Of a stretch of DNA of 64,000 nt, positions 1 to 9,884 are shown one piece after another. The stretch is taken from contig NZ_JMPI01000022.1 of NCBI RefSeq assembly GCF_000735355.1, positions 248,025-312,024 of the forward strand, in the 5' to 3' direction. The position numbers and the translations under genes are program-made. Numbering within the stretch: the stretch's first letter is position 1; each line of letters starts with the position of its first letter. The DNA is from Buttiauxella agrestis ATCC 33320 (GTDB lineage: Bacteria; Pseudomonadota; Gammaproteobacteria; Enterobacterales; Enterobacteriaceae). The notes below the pieces were generated by a model. It was given only the letters and a program-made list of their open reading frames with translations. It did no database searches and was not told where the DNA came from.

Positions 1-720
1 GCGATGGTGGTGCTGGATGCCAAATTACCAATGGATGAAATGCTGAGTGTCGACATCAGCCAGACGCCTGAAATGAAAGGGATTTATTCTCGCGTTCGTC
101 TGAACAGCAAAATTAATCGCAAAGATATGATGCTCCTGGCGCTGATGTCATCGGAAAACCGTGCAGCGGCGAGTCTCGCGCACCATTATCCTGGCGGCTA
201 CAACGCATTTATTCGCGCGATGAATGCGAAAGCGAAATCTCTTGGCATGACCCACACGCGCTATGTCGAGCCGACGGGGTTATCGATTAAGAACGTTTCC
301 ACGGCGCGTGACTTGTCCAAATTGCTGATTGCCTCGAAGCAATATCCGCTGCTTGGCCAGTTGAGTACCACCAAAGAAGATATGGCGACCTTCGCCAACC
401 CGCCGTACACGCTGCCATTCCGTAACACCAACCATTTGGTTTACAACAACAAATGGAATATTCAGCTGACTAAAACCGGTTTTACGAACAACGCGGGCCA
501 TTGCTTAGTGATGCGCACCATGATCAACAATCGTCCGGTGGCATTAGTGGTGCTGGATGCATTCGGGAAATATACGCACTTTGCGGATGCAAACCGTCTG
601 CGTAATTACCTGGAAAGCGGCAAAGTGACGCCAGTTCCAGGTTCCGCTCTGGCTTATAAAAAGCAAAAAGCGGCGCAAATGGCGAGCAATAGCACGCAGG
701 GCAATGCCTTAGACGATTAA
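1..720 (+). CDS. pbpG: D-alanyl-D-alanine endopeptidase PbpG (PBP7), 5'-truncated by the window edge
   Basis: This is the C-terminal part of the low-molecular-weight penicillin-binding protein PBP7, which cuts D-Ala-meso-DAP cross-links in periplasmic peptidoglycan. The reading frame is open from base 1 (Ala-Met-Val...) and ends at TAA 718-720. The visible 239 residues include the second active-site motif (Ser-Glu-Asn in LMSSEN, near residue 50) and the KTG triad (TKTGF, near residue 160) of SxxK serine peptidases. The Ser-x-x-Lys nucleophile and the signal peptide lie upstream, outside the window. The E. coli protein is about 310 residues, so about 70 residues are missing. The sequence is collinear with E. 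coli PbpG to its lysine-rich end. The first ATG seen here (base 4) is internal, not the start. Confidence 0.96.
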   Translation, partial: AMVVLDAKLPMDEMLSVDISQTPEMKGIYSRVRLNSKINRKDMMLLALMSSENRAAASLAHHYPGGYNAFIRAMNAKAKSLGMTHTRYVEPTGLSIKNVSTARDLSKLLIASKQYPLLGQLSTTKEDMATFANPPYTLPFRNTNHLVYNNKWNIQLTKTGFTNNAGHCLVMRTMINNRPVALVVLDAFGKYTHFADANRLRNYLESGKVTPVPGSALAYKKQKAAQMASNSTQGNALDD

Positions 721-736
721 GGCAAATCAAACGAGA

Positions 737-857
737 CCCTAAATAATTCGAGTTACAGCAAGGCGGCAAGTGAATGAGTCCCGATGAGCTTAGTGAACTA
801 AGTGATTCGGGCGAATGAGCGTAGCCAACAAAGCTGCAACTTGAAGTATGACGGATA
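737..857. repeat. ERIC (IRU) repeat, copy 1
   Basis: This is a roughly 121-bp element with the ends and centre of the enterobacterial repetitive intergenic consensus: it begins CCCTAAATAATTCGAGTT, has a central near-palindrome around GAGCTTAGTGAACTAAGTGA, and finishes CTTGAAGTATGACGG. It lies between pbpG and the convergent acetyltransferase gene. A second copy, in the opposite orientation, lies at 61671-61792. ERICs are non-coding and can fold into a long hairpin when transcribed. Confidence 0.93.
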
Positions 858-1409
858 TCAGGGAAGCGTCCGGTCGCCATCATTGAGCGGACGCTGCATA
901 ATCAACGTATCGCGCCACGCCCCAAGCTTAAACCCAACACTTCGCAACTGCCCGGCCACTTCAAAACCTAACTGCCTATGCAGACGACATGAACCCGTGT
1001 TGTTTTCACCGTCGCCAATAATGGCCACCATTTGTCGCCATGGGCCTTGCTCACAGATAGCGATCAATTGGGTTAATAACTCGCGCCCGACACCTCGCCC
1101 GGTCATGCTGGCATCAATGTAAACGGATTCTTCCAGGGTAAAACGGTACGCCGGACGCGGGCGATAAGCGGTTGCGTAGCTATAACCCACCACAATGCCG
1201 CTATGCAAGGCGACCAACCAGGGAAGTTCCTGGGAACGAACGGCTTGCAAGCGTTCAGACATTTGAGCCTGCGTGGGCGGCGTTTCCTCAAAAGATCCAC
1301 GGCCATGCAATACATGCCACTCATAAATAGCGGTGATGGCCGGGATATCATCAGGCGTTGCGTCACGAACCTGCAACCGTGCTATTGGCAATGTTTCGAG
1401 CACTGACAT
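858..1409 (-). CDS. GNAT N-acetyltransferase, phosphinothricin/MnaT-like
   Basis: A 183-residue cytoplasmic acetyl-CoA-dependent acyltransferase of the GNAT fold. The acetyl-CoA binding motif A is visible near residues 105-115 (TGRGVGRELL), preceded by the ESVYID strand, and followed by NNTGSCRLHRQLGF, the region that in the PAT/YncA subfamily carries the N-x-x-S-x-x-L-H signature. These features place it with phosphinothricin and methionine-sulfone acetyltransferases, which acetylate amino-acid analogues, but the true substrate cannot be read from sequence. The ATG at 1409 was chosen because AGGAGCGAGA sits just ahead of it; an upstream TTG extension of nine residues lacks support. It is convergent with pbpG, with an ERIC between them, and it does not occupy this place in E. 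coli. Confidence 0.85.
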   Translation of the reverse strand: MSVLETLPIARLQVRDATPDDIPAITAIYEWHVLHGRGSFEETPPTQAQMSERLQAVRSQELPWLVALHSGIVVGYSYATAYRPRPAYRFTLEESVYIDASMTGRGVGRELLTQLIAICEQGPWRQMVAIIGDGENNTGSCRLHRQLGFEVAGQLRSVGFKLGAWRDTLIMQRPLNDGDRTLP

Positions 1410-1528
1410 TTCTCGCTCCTGTACGCAAAGAACCAAAGTGGCATGTGGTCACACCACTTTGCGATAGTCTAATCTAGTACGAAAAGTAAGCGAGGAATAG
1501 CCCCCGATCTGGTGGTTGACACCCAAAC

Positions 1529-3274
1529 TTAATGGGGATCGTGGTGATGAGTATGGCTACAGGTTTGCTCCTCCCACCATTTATGCTTCGTGGTTTTGCC
1601 AATGCCTGGGTTCATACTGTTTGTAGGGTCATTTGCCTTATAAAACTGTTTTAAGCTGTCTGGGGCTTCGTATAAATGTCCGACGTTATGTTCCGCCGGA
1701 TATTGCGCACCCCGGGTGCGGAGCAGTTCGAGCATCTGCTCCTTCAACGCGTGAACATCCACCCCTTTTTTGACGATGTAATCCTGATGGAATACATGAC
1801 ACATAAAGTGGCCGTAATACAGGCTGTGACTAATCTGGTTGCTGATTTCCGCTGGTAATTGCTCGAACCATTCCTGGTCATTACGACGCAAGGCAATATC
1901 GAGCGCCAGAATATCTTCCACTTCATTGGCATGAACGGAGTGATAACGTACAGCGGCTCCGGCTGCGGCGAAACGGTGTAAAAACGCTTTCGCGCCTTCG
2001 GTTGGGGTACAGATAAAAAAGTCCCCTTCGGCCTGTTGGAAATAGCTCTCAAGCCAGTTGCGGGCTTCGCTAATACCGTCACCCGACATCTTCAACAGCA
2101 AATGATGTTCGTACTTACTACGCCACTCTTTCATGCGTGGAGGCAAATGGCTCGGACACCAGCCGCTCACGCGCTGTAGCACACGGTCAGTAAAGTGAGG
2201 TTTAACAAACGGGACTTTTTCAAACCAGGCGTCAGTACGGCCTTTCAGTGTGAAAAACAGCGGCATTTTGTCGGTGCCCAGCTTGTCGATCATCATGAAA
2301 GTGTCTTTGCCATACACTTCAGCAATATCGTAAATATCGCGGTGCATGTATTCGCCCGCCACCGGCAGGTTTTCAAAATTAGCCAGAATATGACGGCGGA
2401 TTTCCGTCAGCACATCTGGTTGATTGGTGCCGATGTAAAAGACTTCATTTTGCTTTTCGGCGACAAACGTATCGAGGCGTACCGCAAAAACAGCCAATTT
2501 ACCGGCACAACCTGAGGCTTCAAACAGGCGGCTTGGATCAGCGTTAAAGCGTGATGGCGTGTCGGCATCCACATCGCGTACACGTTCAGCATAATCTTTA
2601 TCAGATGCCTGGCGCTGATCATGTAGCACGTTTTCAGGTTTGACGCGTTCATCATCGAGCTTGCCGAGAATTTGTTCCGGCGTAACACCAAGATCAATAC
2701 CCAGATGGTTCACCAGCGTTAACTTACCTTGCTCATCAATGCGCGCATACAGCGCCATCTCGGTATACGCCGGGCCACGTTTCACCAGCGAGCCGCCGGA
2801 GTTATTACAGATCCCGCCGATCACCGACGCGCCAATGCACGACGAACCAATCACCGAATGGGGTTCACGTCCCAGCGGTTTGAGCGCTTTTTCCAGTTGA
2901 TACAACGTGCTGCCAGGGAAGGCCAGCACCTGCTTGCCGCCATCCAGCAGCTGCAATTTATCCAGACGCAGGGTGCTGATAATGACAATTTCACGGTCGT
3001 AATCATTGCCGTTTGGCGTCGAACCTTCGGTCAGTCCGGTATTGGCGGCCTGCATCAAAATGATTTTGTCGGTGCTGACGCAGATGCTCAGTACGCGCCA
3101 TAACTCAAGCAGCGTGCCGGGGAAAACCACGGCTAACGCGTCGCCCTGGCCGGAGCGAAAACCTTTACGATAGCGCGCGGTTTTAGCCGCATCCGTTAAC
3201 ACATGCTGGCTGCCCACCAGACGGTTCAGTTCGTTTATAAATGTTTGTTTTTGGGATGGGGTAGGGTTAGGCAT
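1529..3274 (-). CDS. dld: FAD-dependent D-lactate dehydrogenase (quinone)
   Basis: A peripheral inner-membrane flavoprotein that oxidises D-lactate to pyruvate and passes the electrons to quinone. The protein is 581 residues against about 571 in E. coli and is collinear with it. The N-terminal FAD-binding domain contains the diagnostic stretches AANTGLTEGSTPNG (near residue 77) and PHSVIGSSCIGASVIGGICNNSGG (near residues 137-160), and the C-terminal membrane-binding cap domain ends in DPTNSMNPGIGKT. The extra length is a histidine-rich tail ending THHHDPH, which I do not recall from E. coli. It is divergent from bglX with a 193-bp shared upstream region, as in E. coli. The start has the expected N-terminal match only from residue 8 onward, so the exact first codon is slightly uncertain. 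Confidence 0.96.
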   Translation of the reverse strand: MPNPTPSQKQTFINELNRLVGSQHVLTDAAKTARYRKGFRSGQGDALAVVFPGTLLELWRVLSICVSTDKIILMQAANTGLTEGSTPNGNDYDREIVIISTLRLDKLQLLDGGKQVLAFPGSTLYQLEKALKPLGREPHSVIGSSCIGASVIGGICNNSGGSLVKRGPAYTEMALYARIDEQGKLTLVNHLGIDLGVTPEQILGKLDDERVKPENVLHDQRQASDKDYAERVRDVDADTPSRFNADPSRLFEASGCAGKLAVFAVRLDTFVAEKQNEVFYIGTNQPDVLTEIRRHILANFENLPVAGEYMHRDIYDIAEVYGKDTFMMIDKLGTDKMPLFFTLKGRTDAWFEKVPFVKPHFTDRVLQRVSGWCPSHLPPRMKEWRSKYEHHLLLKMSGDGISEARNWLESYFQQAEGDFFICTPTEGAKAFLHRFAAAGAAVRYHSVHANEVEDILALDIALRRNDQEWFEQLPAEISNQISHSLYYGHFMCHVFHQDYIVKKGVDVHALKEQMLELLRTRGAQYPAEHNVGHLYEAPDSLKQFYKANDPTNSMNPGIGKTTKHKWWEEQTCSHTHHHDPH

Positions 3275-3467
3275 TTATCCGCTCCTTGGGAAAATATTGA
3301 CGACTACAAGCATAGCTCGCAAATCGATAATGAATCTTCTTAAACGTTCGGAAAATCAGCATATAACACCGGGGCGACTCTTCTTACCGCTTTAACCTTG
3401 TGGCACACTGCACGTCTTATCACTTCGTGCTGCCCACTGCGGCGGCCTGAGCAAGAGAGTAATGTCG

Positions 3468-5765
3468 ATGAAATGGCTCTGTTCTGTAAGTATCGCAGTT
3501 AGCCTTGCGCTGCAACCTGCGCTGGCGAACGAAATGTTTGGCCCGCACCCGCTAACGCCAGAAGCGCGTGACGCCTTCGTCACTGATTTGCTGAAGAAAA
3601 TGACCACCGATGAGAAAATCGGCCAGTTGCGTTTAATCAGTGTCGGTCCGGATAACCCGAAAGAAGCCATTCGCGAGATGATTAAAGACGGGCAGGTGGG
3701 CGCGATTTTTAATACCGTCACCCGCCACGACATTCGTACTATGCAAGATCAGGTGATGAGCCTTAACCGCCTGAAAATCCCATTATTCTTTGCTTATGAC
3801 GTGGTTCATGGTCAACGTACCGTGTTCCCAATCAGCCTCGGTTTAGCCTCTTCATTCAACCGCGATGCGGTGAAAACGGTAGGGCGCGTTTCGGCTTATG
3901 AAGCCGCAGACGATGGCCTGAACATGACCTGGGCGCCGATGGTTGATGTCTCGCGTGATCCGCGCTGGGGCCGAGTTTCCGAAGGCTTTGGTGAAGATAC
4001 TTATCTGACTTCAATTATGGGGCGCACCATGGTTGAAGCGATGCAGGGCAAAAGTCCGGCAGATCGCTATTCCGTGATGACCAGCGTGAAACACTTCGCG
4101 GCCTATGGCGCAGTCGAAGGTGGCAAAGAGTACAACACCGTTGATATGAGCCCGCAGCGTTTGTTCAACGACTACATGCCGCCGTACAAAGCCGCTCTGG
4201 ATGCGGGCAGCGGTGGCGTAATGGTAGCGCTGAACTCACTGAACGGCACGCCAGCTTCTTCTGATTCATGGCTTTTGAAAGATCTTCTGCGCGATGAATG
4301 GAAATTTAAAGGCATCACTATTTCCGATCACGGTGCCATTAAAGAGCTGATCAAGCATGGTGTGGCAAGTGACCCGAAAGATGCGGTGCGTATCGCGCTG
4401 AACTCCGGCATCAACATGAGTATGAGCGACGAGTATTACAGCAAATACTTGCCGGAACTGGTGAAAAGCGGTGCAGTGCCGATGGCGGAATTGGATGATG
4501 CAACCCGCCACGTGCTGAACGTGAAATACGATATGGGCCTGTTTAACGATCCATACAGCCACTTAGGCCCGAAAGAATCAGACCCGGAAGACACCAACGC
4601 CGAAAGCCGTCTGCATCGTAAAGAAGCGCGTGAAGTGGCGCGTGAAAGCATGGTGCTGCTTAAAAACCGCCTGCAAACGTTGCCACTTAAAAAATCCGGC
4701 ACCATTGCCGTGGTTGGCCCACTGGCTGACAGCAAACGCGACATGATGGGCAGTTGGTCTGCCGCAGGGGTTGCCGACCAGACTGTTACTGTATTGCAGG
4801 GCATTAAAACCGCGGTGGGTGACAACGCTAAAATCGTTGTCGCCAAAGGCGCTAACGTCACCGACGATAAAGGCATTGTTGAATTCCTCAACCAGTACGA
4901 ACCTGCGGTTTCCGTGGATACACGTTCTGCAAAAGAGATGATCGACGAAGCGGTTAACACCGCAAAATCTGCTGATGTGGTTGTGGCGGTAGTGGGTGAG
5001 GCACAAGGTATGGCGCACGAAGCATCAAGCCGTACCGACCTGGTTCTGCCGCAGAGCCAGCGCGATTTAATCAGCGCGTTAAAAGCCACCGGCAAACCGT
5101 TGGTGTTGGTATTAATGAACGGACGTCCGCTGGCGTTGGTGAAAGAAAACCAACAGGCCGACGCGCTGCTGGAAGCCTGGTATAGCGGGACTGAAGGCGG
5201 TAACGCGGTGGCCGATATCCTGTTTGGCGATTACAACCCGTCAGGCAAACTGCCGATGTCCTTCCCGCGCTCTGTGGGTCAAATCCCGACGTACTACAGC
5301 CACCTGAACACTGGTCGCCCGTACAATCCGGAAAAACCGAACAAATATACTTCGCGTTACTTTGATGAAGCTAACGGCCCGCTGTTCCCGTTCGGTTACG
5401 GCCTGAGCTACACCACGTTCACCGTTTCGGATGTGAAAATGTCGGCACCTTCCATGAAAGCGGATGGCAAAGTAGAAGCCTCTGTTGAAGTGAAAAACAC
5501 CGGTGACCGTGCGGGCGAAACCGTGGTGCAGATGTATTTGCAGGATGTGACGGCTTCTATGAGTCGCCCGGTTAAGGAGCTGAAAGGCTTTAAGAAAGTG
5601 ACGCTGAAACCTGGCGAAACCCAGACCGTGAGCTTCCCGATTGACGTAGAAGCGCTGAAATTCTGGAACGCGCAGATGAAGCACGTCGCCGAGCCAGGCA
5701 AGTTTAACGTGTTCATCGGGCTGGATTCTGCGCGCGTTAAGCAGGGTGAGTTTGAACTGAAGTAA
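3468..5765 (+). CDS. bglX: periplasmic beta-glucosidase BglX (GH3)
   Basis: A secreted family-3 glycoside hydrolase that releases glucose from the non-reducing end of beta-glucosides in the periplasm. The 765-residue product has a signal peptide of about 20 residues (cleavage near PALAN), the GH3 (beta/alpha)8 domain, the alpha/beta sandwich with the KHFAAYG motif, and a C-terminal fibronectin-III-like domain (from about residue 660). The catalytic nucleophile is Asp287 in TISDHGAIK, the same number as in E. coli. ATG 3468 (MKWLCSV) is preferred because it gives the better spacing to AGAGAG and matches the E. coli start; ATG 3462 is in frame six bases upstream. A REP hairpin and a terminator follow the gene. 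Confidence 0.97.
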   Translation: MKWLCSVSIAVSLALQPALANEMFGPHPLTPEARDAFVTDLLKKMTTDEKIGQLRLISVGPDNPKEAIREMIKDGQVGAIFNTVTRHDIRTMQDQVMSLNRLKIPLFFAYDVVHGQRTVFPISLGLASSFNRDAVKTVGRVSAYEAADDGLNMTWAPMVDVSRDPRWGRVSEGFGEDTYLTSIMGRTMVEAMQGKSPADRYSVMTSVKHFAAYGAVEGGKEYNTVDMSPQRLFNDYMPPYKAALDAGSGGVMVALNSLNGTPASSDSWLLKDLLRDEWKFKGITISDHGAIKELIKHGVASDPKDAVRIALNSGINMSMSDEYYSKYLPELVKSGAVPMAELDDATRHVLNVKYDMGLFNDPYSHLGPKESDPEDTNAESRLHRKEAREVARESMVLLKNRLQTLPLKKSGTIAVVGPLADSKRDMMGSWSAAGVADQTVTVLQGIKTAVGDNAKIVVAKGANVTDDKGIVEFLNQYEPAVSVDTRSAKEMIDEAVNTAKSADVVVAVVGEAQGMAHEASSRTDLVLPQSQRDLISALKATGKPLVLVLMNGRPLALVKENQQADALLEAWYSGTEGGNAVADILFGDYNPSGKLPMSFPRSVGQIPTYYSHLNTGRPYNPEKPNKYTSRYFDEANGPLFPFGYGLSYTTFTVSDVKMSAPSMKADGKVEASVEVKNTGDRAGETVVQMYLQDVTASMSRPVKELKGFKKVTLKPGETQTVSFPIDVEALKFWNAQMKHVAEPGKFNVFIGLDSARVKQGEFELK

Positions 5766-5772
5766 TGGTGGT

Positions 5773-5795
5773 GTCGGATGCTTCGCTTATCCGAC
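5773..5795. repeat. single REP-like palindrome after bglX
   Basis: GTCGGAT / ATCCGAC arms enclose GCTTCGCTT, matching the core of enterobacterial REP (PU) sequences. It lies eight bases after the bglX stop and may protect the 3' end of its mRNA. Confidence 0.8.
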
Positions 5796-5835
5796 CGACA
5801 AACTGCGTCCGTACGCCTTGACGCAACTCCAAATC

Positions 5836-5862
5836 AAGAGCCGGTTTCCGGCTCTTTTCTTA
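5836..5862 (+). terminator. rho-independent terminator of bglX
   Basis: A short G/C stem (AGAGCCGG...CCGGCTCT) is followed at once by TTTTCTT. It lies about 70 bases after the bglX stop and about 100 bases before the osmF start, so it probably separates the two transcription units. Confidence 0.85.
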
Positions 5863-5956
5863 TTCTTCCCCGTTTCGTCCAGCCAACCTTCAAATTCTCA
5901 GCTAAACTTTTGCGACTCCATGATTTTTAAGCAAAGAAAAACAGTGAGGAAGCACG

Positions 5957-6868
5957 ATGAACTTAGCAGCGCGTTGGAGCATGGCAGGGTTAGCATTGTT
6001 AGCCGCAGGGGCGCACGCCGCAGAGCCAGTCAAAGTCGGCTCTAAGATTGATACCGAAGGGTCGTTGCTCGGTAATATCATTTTGCAGGTACTGGATAGC
6101 CACGGCGTTAAAACCGTCAATAAAGTGCAATTAGGAACCACTCCCGTTGTGCGTGGAGCGATAACCGCAGGCGAGCTGGATATTTACCCGGAATACACCG
6201 GTAACGGTGCGTTTTTCTTCAAAGATGAAAAAGATGCGGCGTGGAAAAATGCGCAGCAGGGCTACGAGAAAGTCAAAAAACTCGATGCCGAAAAAAATCA
6301 CCTTGTGTGGCTAACACCCGCGCCCGCAAACAATACCTGGACCATTGCGGTGCGCAAAGACCTGGCTGAAAAAAACAAACTCACCTCGCTTGACGATCTC
6401 AGCGCGTATCTGAAAAAAGGCGGTGAATTTAAACTGGCGGCTTCCGCTGAATTTATCGAACGCTCCGATGCGCTTCCTGCTTTTGAAAAAGCCTACGGAT
6501 TTAAACTCGAACAGCCGCAATTATTATCGCTGGCAGGTGGCGATACGGCGGTCACCATCAAAGCGGCGGCGCAGCAAACTTCTGGCGTGAACGCGGCAAT
6601 GGCCTATGGAACGGATGGCCCTGTTGCGGCACTCGGTTTGCAAACTCTGAGCGATCCGAAAGGCGTGCAGCCAATCTACGCGCCAACACCTGTCGTGCGT
6701 GAAGCGGTGCTAAAAGCCTACCCGGAATTGGACGCCTGGCTAAAACCTGTGTTTGCATCTCTGGATGAAAAAACGTTACAACAGCTTAACGCCAGTATCG
6801 CGGTGGAAGGGTTAGATGCCAAAAAAGTGGCGGCTGACTACCTGAAACAAAAAGGCTTCGTGAAATAG
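5957..6868 (+). CDS. osmF: osmoprotectant-type ABC transporter substrate-binding protein OsmF (YehZ)
   Basis: The periplasmic binding protein of the OsmF-YehYXW importer, an OpuC/ProX-family system linked in E. coli to stationary-phase and osmotic stress. The 303-residue product (about 305 in E. coli) has a signal peptide of about 21 residues (AAGAHA|AEP). The mature protein begins VKVGSKIDTEG and carries the family stretch ELDIYPEYTGNG near residue 73. It heads a four-gene run osmF-yehY-yehX-yehW with short gaps or overlaps. A RpoS-type promoter would be expected in the 90 bases upstream, but I cannot single one out. The E. coli system binds glycine betaine only weakly, so the natural ligand stays open. 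Confidence 0.95.
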   Translation: MNLAARWSMAGLALLAAGAHAAEPVKVGSKIDTEGSLLGNIILQVLDSHGVKTVNKVQLGTTPVVRGAITAGELDIYPEYTGNGAFFFKDEKDAAWKNAQQGYEKVKKLDAEKNHLVWLTPAPANNTWTIAVRKDLAEKNKLTSLDDLSAYLKKGGEFKLAASAEFIERSDALPAFEKAYGFKLEQPQLLSLAGGDTAVTIKAAAQQTSGVNAAMAYGTDGPVAALGLQTLSDPKGVQPIYAPTPVVREAVLKAYPELDAWLKPVFASLDEKTLQQLNASIAVEGLDAKKVAADYLKQKGFVK

Positions 6869-6913
6869 CTTTTGTGGAACAGGTTTTGTGAAATAAAAAA
6901 ACAGGACGTTCGT

Positions 6914-8071
6914 TTGCCCAAAATTCATAATCGCGTCTTGCTACTGCTGGTTTTTTTGCTGGTAGTGGCGGGCGCAGTATTACCGTTTATCAACTTTGCG
7001 CCCAACCGCCTGGTTTCCGGGGAGCCTATCGCGCTCAGCCAACTCCCGGCGCAAACCTGGTTGCTGTTCTCTGTCCCGGTATTCGTTCTGGCAATCCTCG
7101 TGCTGACACCATGTCGGCCACTCCCATTGTTGCTGACTCTCATGGTGGGCGAGTTTCTGTTCATCGCCATTTTGTGGCGGCTTGGACAAACGGCGACGCA
7201 ATTTGCTCAGCAAGGCAGCACGCTTGCGCGGACATCGCCCGGCAGCGGATTGTGGATGTCGTTAACGCTGTGCTTGCTACTGTGTGCCGATGTTATCAAC
7301 CGCCTGACGGCAAAAGCGCTGTGGCGATTGCTGCTGAATCTGCAAATCTGGATTGTGCCTCTTGGTCTGTTACTCAGCGGGTACTTTGCCGATCTTTCTT
7401 TGCTAAAAGAGTATGCCAATCGACAGGAAGTTTTTGACGATGCTTTATTGCGCCACCTGGCTTTGCTGGTCGGAACGTTGTTGCCCGCATTATTGATTGG
7501 CGTGCCGTTAGGTGTGTTTTGTTATACCCGTTCGGCCTGGCAATCCTCGGTGTTTTCGGTGCTCAACGTCATTCAAACCGTGCCGTCGGTAGCCTTATTT
7601 GGTTTGTTGATTGCGCCACTGGCGGGGTTAGTCAAACTGGCACCATGGTTGGCTTCGCTCGGCGTGAGTGGGATTGGCATCGCTCCAGCGTTAATCGCCC
7701 TGGTGTTGTACGCGCTATTGCCCCTGGTGCGTGGTGTGGTCGCCGGGTTGCAGCAAGTCCCGCGCAATATCATTGAAAGTGCCGAAGGCATGGGCATGTC
7801 GCGCTGGCAGATATTCTGGCAGGCCGAAGTGCCACTGGCGCTGCCGGTTTTGTTGAGAAGCCTGCGCGTCGTCTGCGTGCAAACCATCGGTATGACGGTG
7901 ATTGCCGCGCTGATTGGGGCCGGTGGTTTCGGGGCGATCATTTTCCAGGGGCTGCTCAGTAGCGCGCTGGATTTGGTGTTGCTCGGCGTGATTCCGGTTA
8001 TTGCATTGGCGGTTGTTTTTGACGCACTTTTTAAACTGTTTATCTCATTGCTTGAGGAAAAACAGCCATGA
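6914..8071 (+). CDS. yehY: osmoprotectant-type ABC transporter permease YehY (TTG start)
   Basis: One of the two inner-membrane permeases of the OsmF-YehYXW importer. The N-terminal half has several hydrophobic segments absent from ordinary permeases of this class, and the C-terminal half holds the binding-protein-dependent transport domain with the EAA-type loop ([29 protein letters not shown], written here only in part in the family sense). The frame is open from TTG 6872, but TTG 6914 lies six bases after AGGACG and gives 385 residues, the length of E. coli YehY, so I take 6914 as the start. It ends in an ATGA overlap with yehX. Confidence 0.9.
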   Translation: MPKIHNRVLLLLVFLLVVAGAVLPFINFAPNRLVSGEPIALSQLPAQTWLLFSVPVFVLAILVLTPCRPLPLLLTLMVGEFLFIAILWRLGQTATQFAQQGSTLARTSPGSGLWMSLTLCLLLCADVINRLTAKALWRLLLNLQIWIVPLGLLLSGYFADLSLLKEYANRQEVFDDALLRHLALLVGTLLPALLIGVPLGVFCYTRSAWQSSVFSVLNVIQTVPSVALFGLLIAPLAGLVKLAPWLASLGVSGIGIAPALIALVLYALLPLVRGVVAGLQQVPRNIIESAEGMGMSRWQIFWQAEVPLALPVLLRSLRVVCVQTIGMTVIAALIGAGGFGAIIFQGLLSSALDLVLLGVIPVIALAVVFDALFKLFISLLEEKQP

Positions 8072-9012
8072 TTGAATTTGAAAATGTCAGCAAGTTTTTC
8101 CAGGGCGAGGCGGCGGTCAGTGATTTGTCGTTGAACATCAAAGAAGGGCAGTTCACGGTGCTGATTGGCACTTCCGGCTCGGGCAAGTCCACCACGCTGA
8201 AAATGATTAACCGCCTGGTGGAGCACGATACCGGGCGAATCCGCTTTGCCGGAGAAGAAATCCGTAATTTTGATGCGAAAACGCTGCGCCGCCGGATGGG
8301 GTACGCGATTCAATCTATCGGCCTGTTCCCGCACTGGAATGTGGCGCAGAACATTGCCACCGTGCCGCAATTGCTAAAGTGGCCGAAAGCGCGAATCAAC
8401 GCGCGTATCGACGAATTGCTGGACTTACTCGGCCTTGAAGCCGCGCAGTTTCGTGACCGCTATCCGCACCAGCTTTCTGGTGGGCAACAGCAGCGTGTCG
8501 GCGTGGCACGGGCGCTGGCGGCTGACCCGGAAGTGCTGCTGATGGATGAGCCATTCGGCGCGCTCGATCCCGTCACTCGTGGGGCGCTACAGCAGGAAAT
8601 TATCCGTATTCACCAGTTGCTCGGGCGCACGATTGTGCTGGTCACGCACGATATCGACGAAGCGCTGACGCTTGCCGACCGTATTGTGCTGATGGACAAC
8701 GGGCAGGTGATTCAACAGGGCACGCCGTTGGAACTGTTAACCCGCCCGGCGACGGATTTTGCGCGTGATTTCTTCGGTCGCAGCGAGCTGGGCGTGCGGC
8801 TGCTTTCGCTGCGCCATGTTGCCGACCGGGTGAGAACTCATGAGCGAATAGAAGGTGAGCCGATAAGCGAATCCGTCACGTTACGTGAAGCGCTGTCATT
8901 GTTTGTCCATCGCCAGTGCCGGCAGTTGCCGGTGGTGAATCAGCACGGCGAACCCTGCGGCGTACTGCATTTTAGTGATTTAATTGAGGGTGAAAATGCG
9001 CCTGCTACGTGA
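8068..9012 (+). CDS. yehX: osmoprotectant-type ABC transporter ATP-binding protein YehX
   Basis: The ATPase that drives the OsmF importer. The 314-residue protein has Walker A (GTSGSGKST, residues 34-42), the ABC signature [10 protein letters not shown], Walker B ending LLMDEP, and a switch histidine in VTHDIDEA. The C-terminal 60 residues form a CBS-like segment ([21 protein letters not shown]), as in OpuA/ProV-class ATPases, where CBS modules sense ionic strength. The start overlaps the yehY stop (ATGA) and its own 3' end overlaps yehW by 17 bases, which implies coupled translation. Confidence 0.95.
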   Translation: MIEFENVSKFFQGEAAVSDLSLNIKEGQFTVLIGTSGSGKSTTLKMINRLVEHDTGRIRFAGEEIRNFDAKTLRRRMGYAIQSIGLFPHWNVAQNIATVPQLLKWPKARINARIDELLDLLGLEAAQFRDRYPHQLSGGQQQRVGVARALAADPEVLLMDEPFGALDPVTRGALQQEIIRIHQLLGRTIVLVTHDIDEALTLADRIVLMDNGQVIQQGTPLELLTRPATDFARDFFGRSELGVRLLSLRHVADRVRTHERIEGEPISESVTLREALSLFVHRQCRQLPVVNQHGEPCGVLHFSDLIEGENAPAT

Positions 9013-9727
9013 CCCCTTATTGTGGCTGATTGCGGTATTCATCGCATTATTGGCGGTGATGCCGTACAGCAGCACGTTGTTCAGCTGGCTGTTTCCAGAA
9101 CTGGAAAGGCCGGTTTATCTTCAAGACAGTTTTATGGCGCTGGCATTTAAACATTTGATGCTGGTCGGTGTTTCCAGCGTGGTGGCGATTGTGATTGGCG
9201 TCGGGTTGGGTGTTGCGGTAACGCGCCCGGCGGGGCTGGAGTTTCGATCTCTGGTTGAAACTATTACCGCTGCCGGGCAAACCTTCCCGCCGGTGGCAGT
9301 GTTGGCGATTGCCGTTCCGGTGATGGGTTTTGGCCAACAGCCTGCCATTATCGCGCTCGTGCTTTACGGTTTGTTGCCCATTTTACAAGGGACGTTGGCA
9401 GGAATAGGGGCGGTGCCGGAAGCGACAAAAGAAATTGCGATGGGAGCCGGGATGAGCCGTTGGCAAATGCTGCGAAAAGTGGAGTTGCCACTGGCAGCAC
9501 CGCTGATTCTGGCAGGCATCCGAACATCGGTGATTATTAATATTGGTACTGCGGCGATTGCGTCAACCGTGGGTGCCAGCACTTTAGGTTCACCGATAAT
9601 CATTGGCCTGAGCGGTTTTAACACCGCATACGTGATTCAGGGCGCTCTACTGGTTGCGCTGGCGGCAATTGTTGTCGACCGCCTGTTTGAGCGCGTTTTG
9701 CGTCATATCACGCGCCATGCAGAATAA
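8996..9727 (+). CDS. yehW: osmoprotectant-type ABC transporter permease YehW
   Basis: The second permease of the OsmF importer, 243 residues with about six membrane segments and the EAA-type loop near residue 150 ([18 protein letters not shown]). ATG 8996 matches the E. coli N-terminus (MxxLRDPLxWLIA) and follows GAGGGTGA; an in-frame TTG at 8984 adds only four residues. The start lies inside yehX. The 3' end overlaps the opposite-strand small gene yohO by 20 bases. Confidence 0.94.
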   Translation: MRLLRDPLLWLIAVFIALLAVMPYSSTLFSWLFPELERPVYLQDSFMALAFKHLMLVGVSSVVAIVIGVGLGVAVTRPAGLEFRSLVETITAAGQTFPPVAVLAIAVPVMGFGQQPAIIALVLYGLLPILQGTLAGIGAVPEATKEIAMGAGMSRWQMLRKVELPLAAPLILAGIRTSVIINIGTAAIASTVGASTLGSPIIIGLSGFNTAYVIQGALLVALAAIVVDRLFERVLRHITRHAE

Positions 9728-9815
9728 CGATATAACCTACCAGCATCACGCCGCCAATTCCGCCGATAGCCATGACCAGCATGCCGCCCACGAGGGCAAT
9801 TTTACTCAGTTTCAT
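9708..9815 (-). CDS. yohO: small membrane protein YohO
   Basis: A 35-codon gene between mlrA and yehW. The translation begins [19 protein letters not shown] and ends GYIVILHGA. It is one hydrophobic glycine-rich transmembrane segment after a short positively charged N-terminus. It matches E. coli YohO in position, strand, length (35 residues) and the central [10 protein letters not shown] motif. AAGGAGCG lies six bases before the ATG. The role of YohO is unknown. Its last codons are antisense to the end of yehW. Confidence 0.92.
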   Translation of the reverse strand: MKLSKIALVGGMLVMAIGGIGGVMLVGYIVILHGA

Positions 9816-9884
9816 CTTCGCTCCTTATATTGCGGGGGAGATTATAAGATGAAGCCGGCTTGTTAATGAACCTTTAAATTTATC

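Noticed and set aside
4436-5095. 219-codon minus-strand frame inside bglX
   Set aside because: Antisense shadow of bglX, with low-complexity composition and no RBS.
7573-8370. 265-codon minus-strand frame across yehY/yehX
   Set aside because: Antisense to two certain genes and proline/threonine-rich without a recognisable fold.
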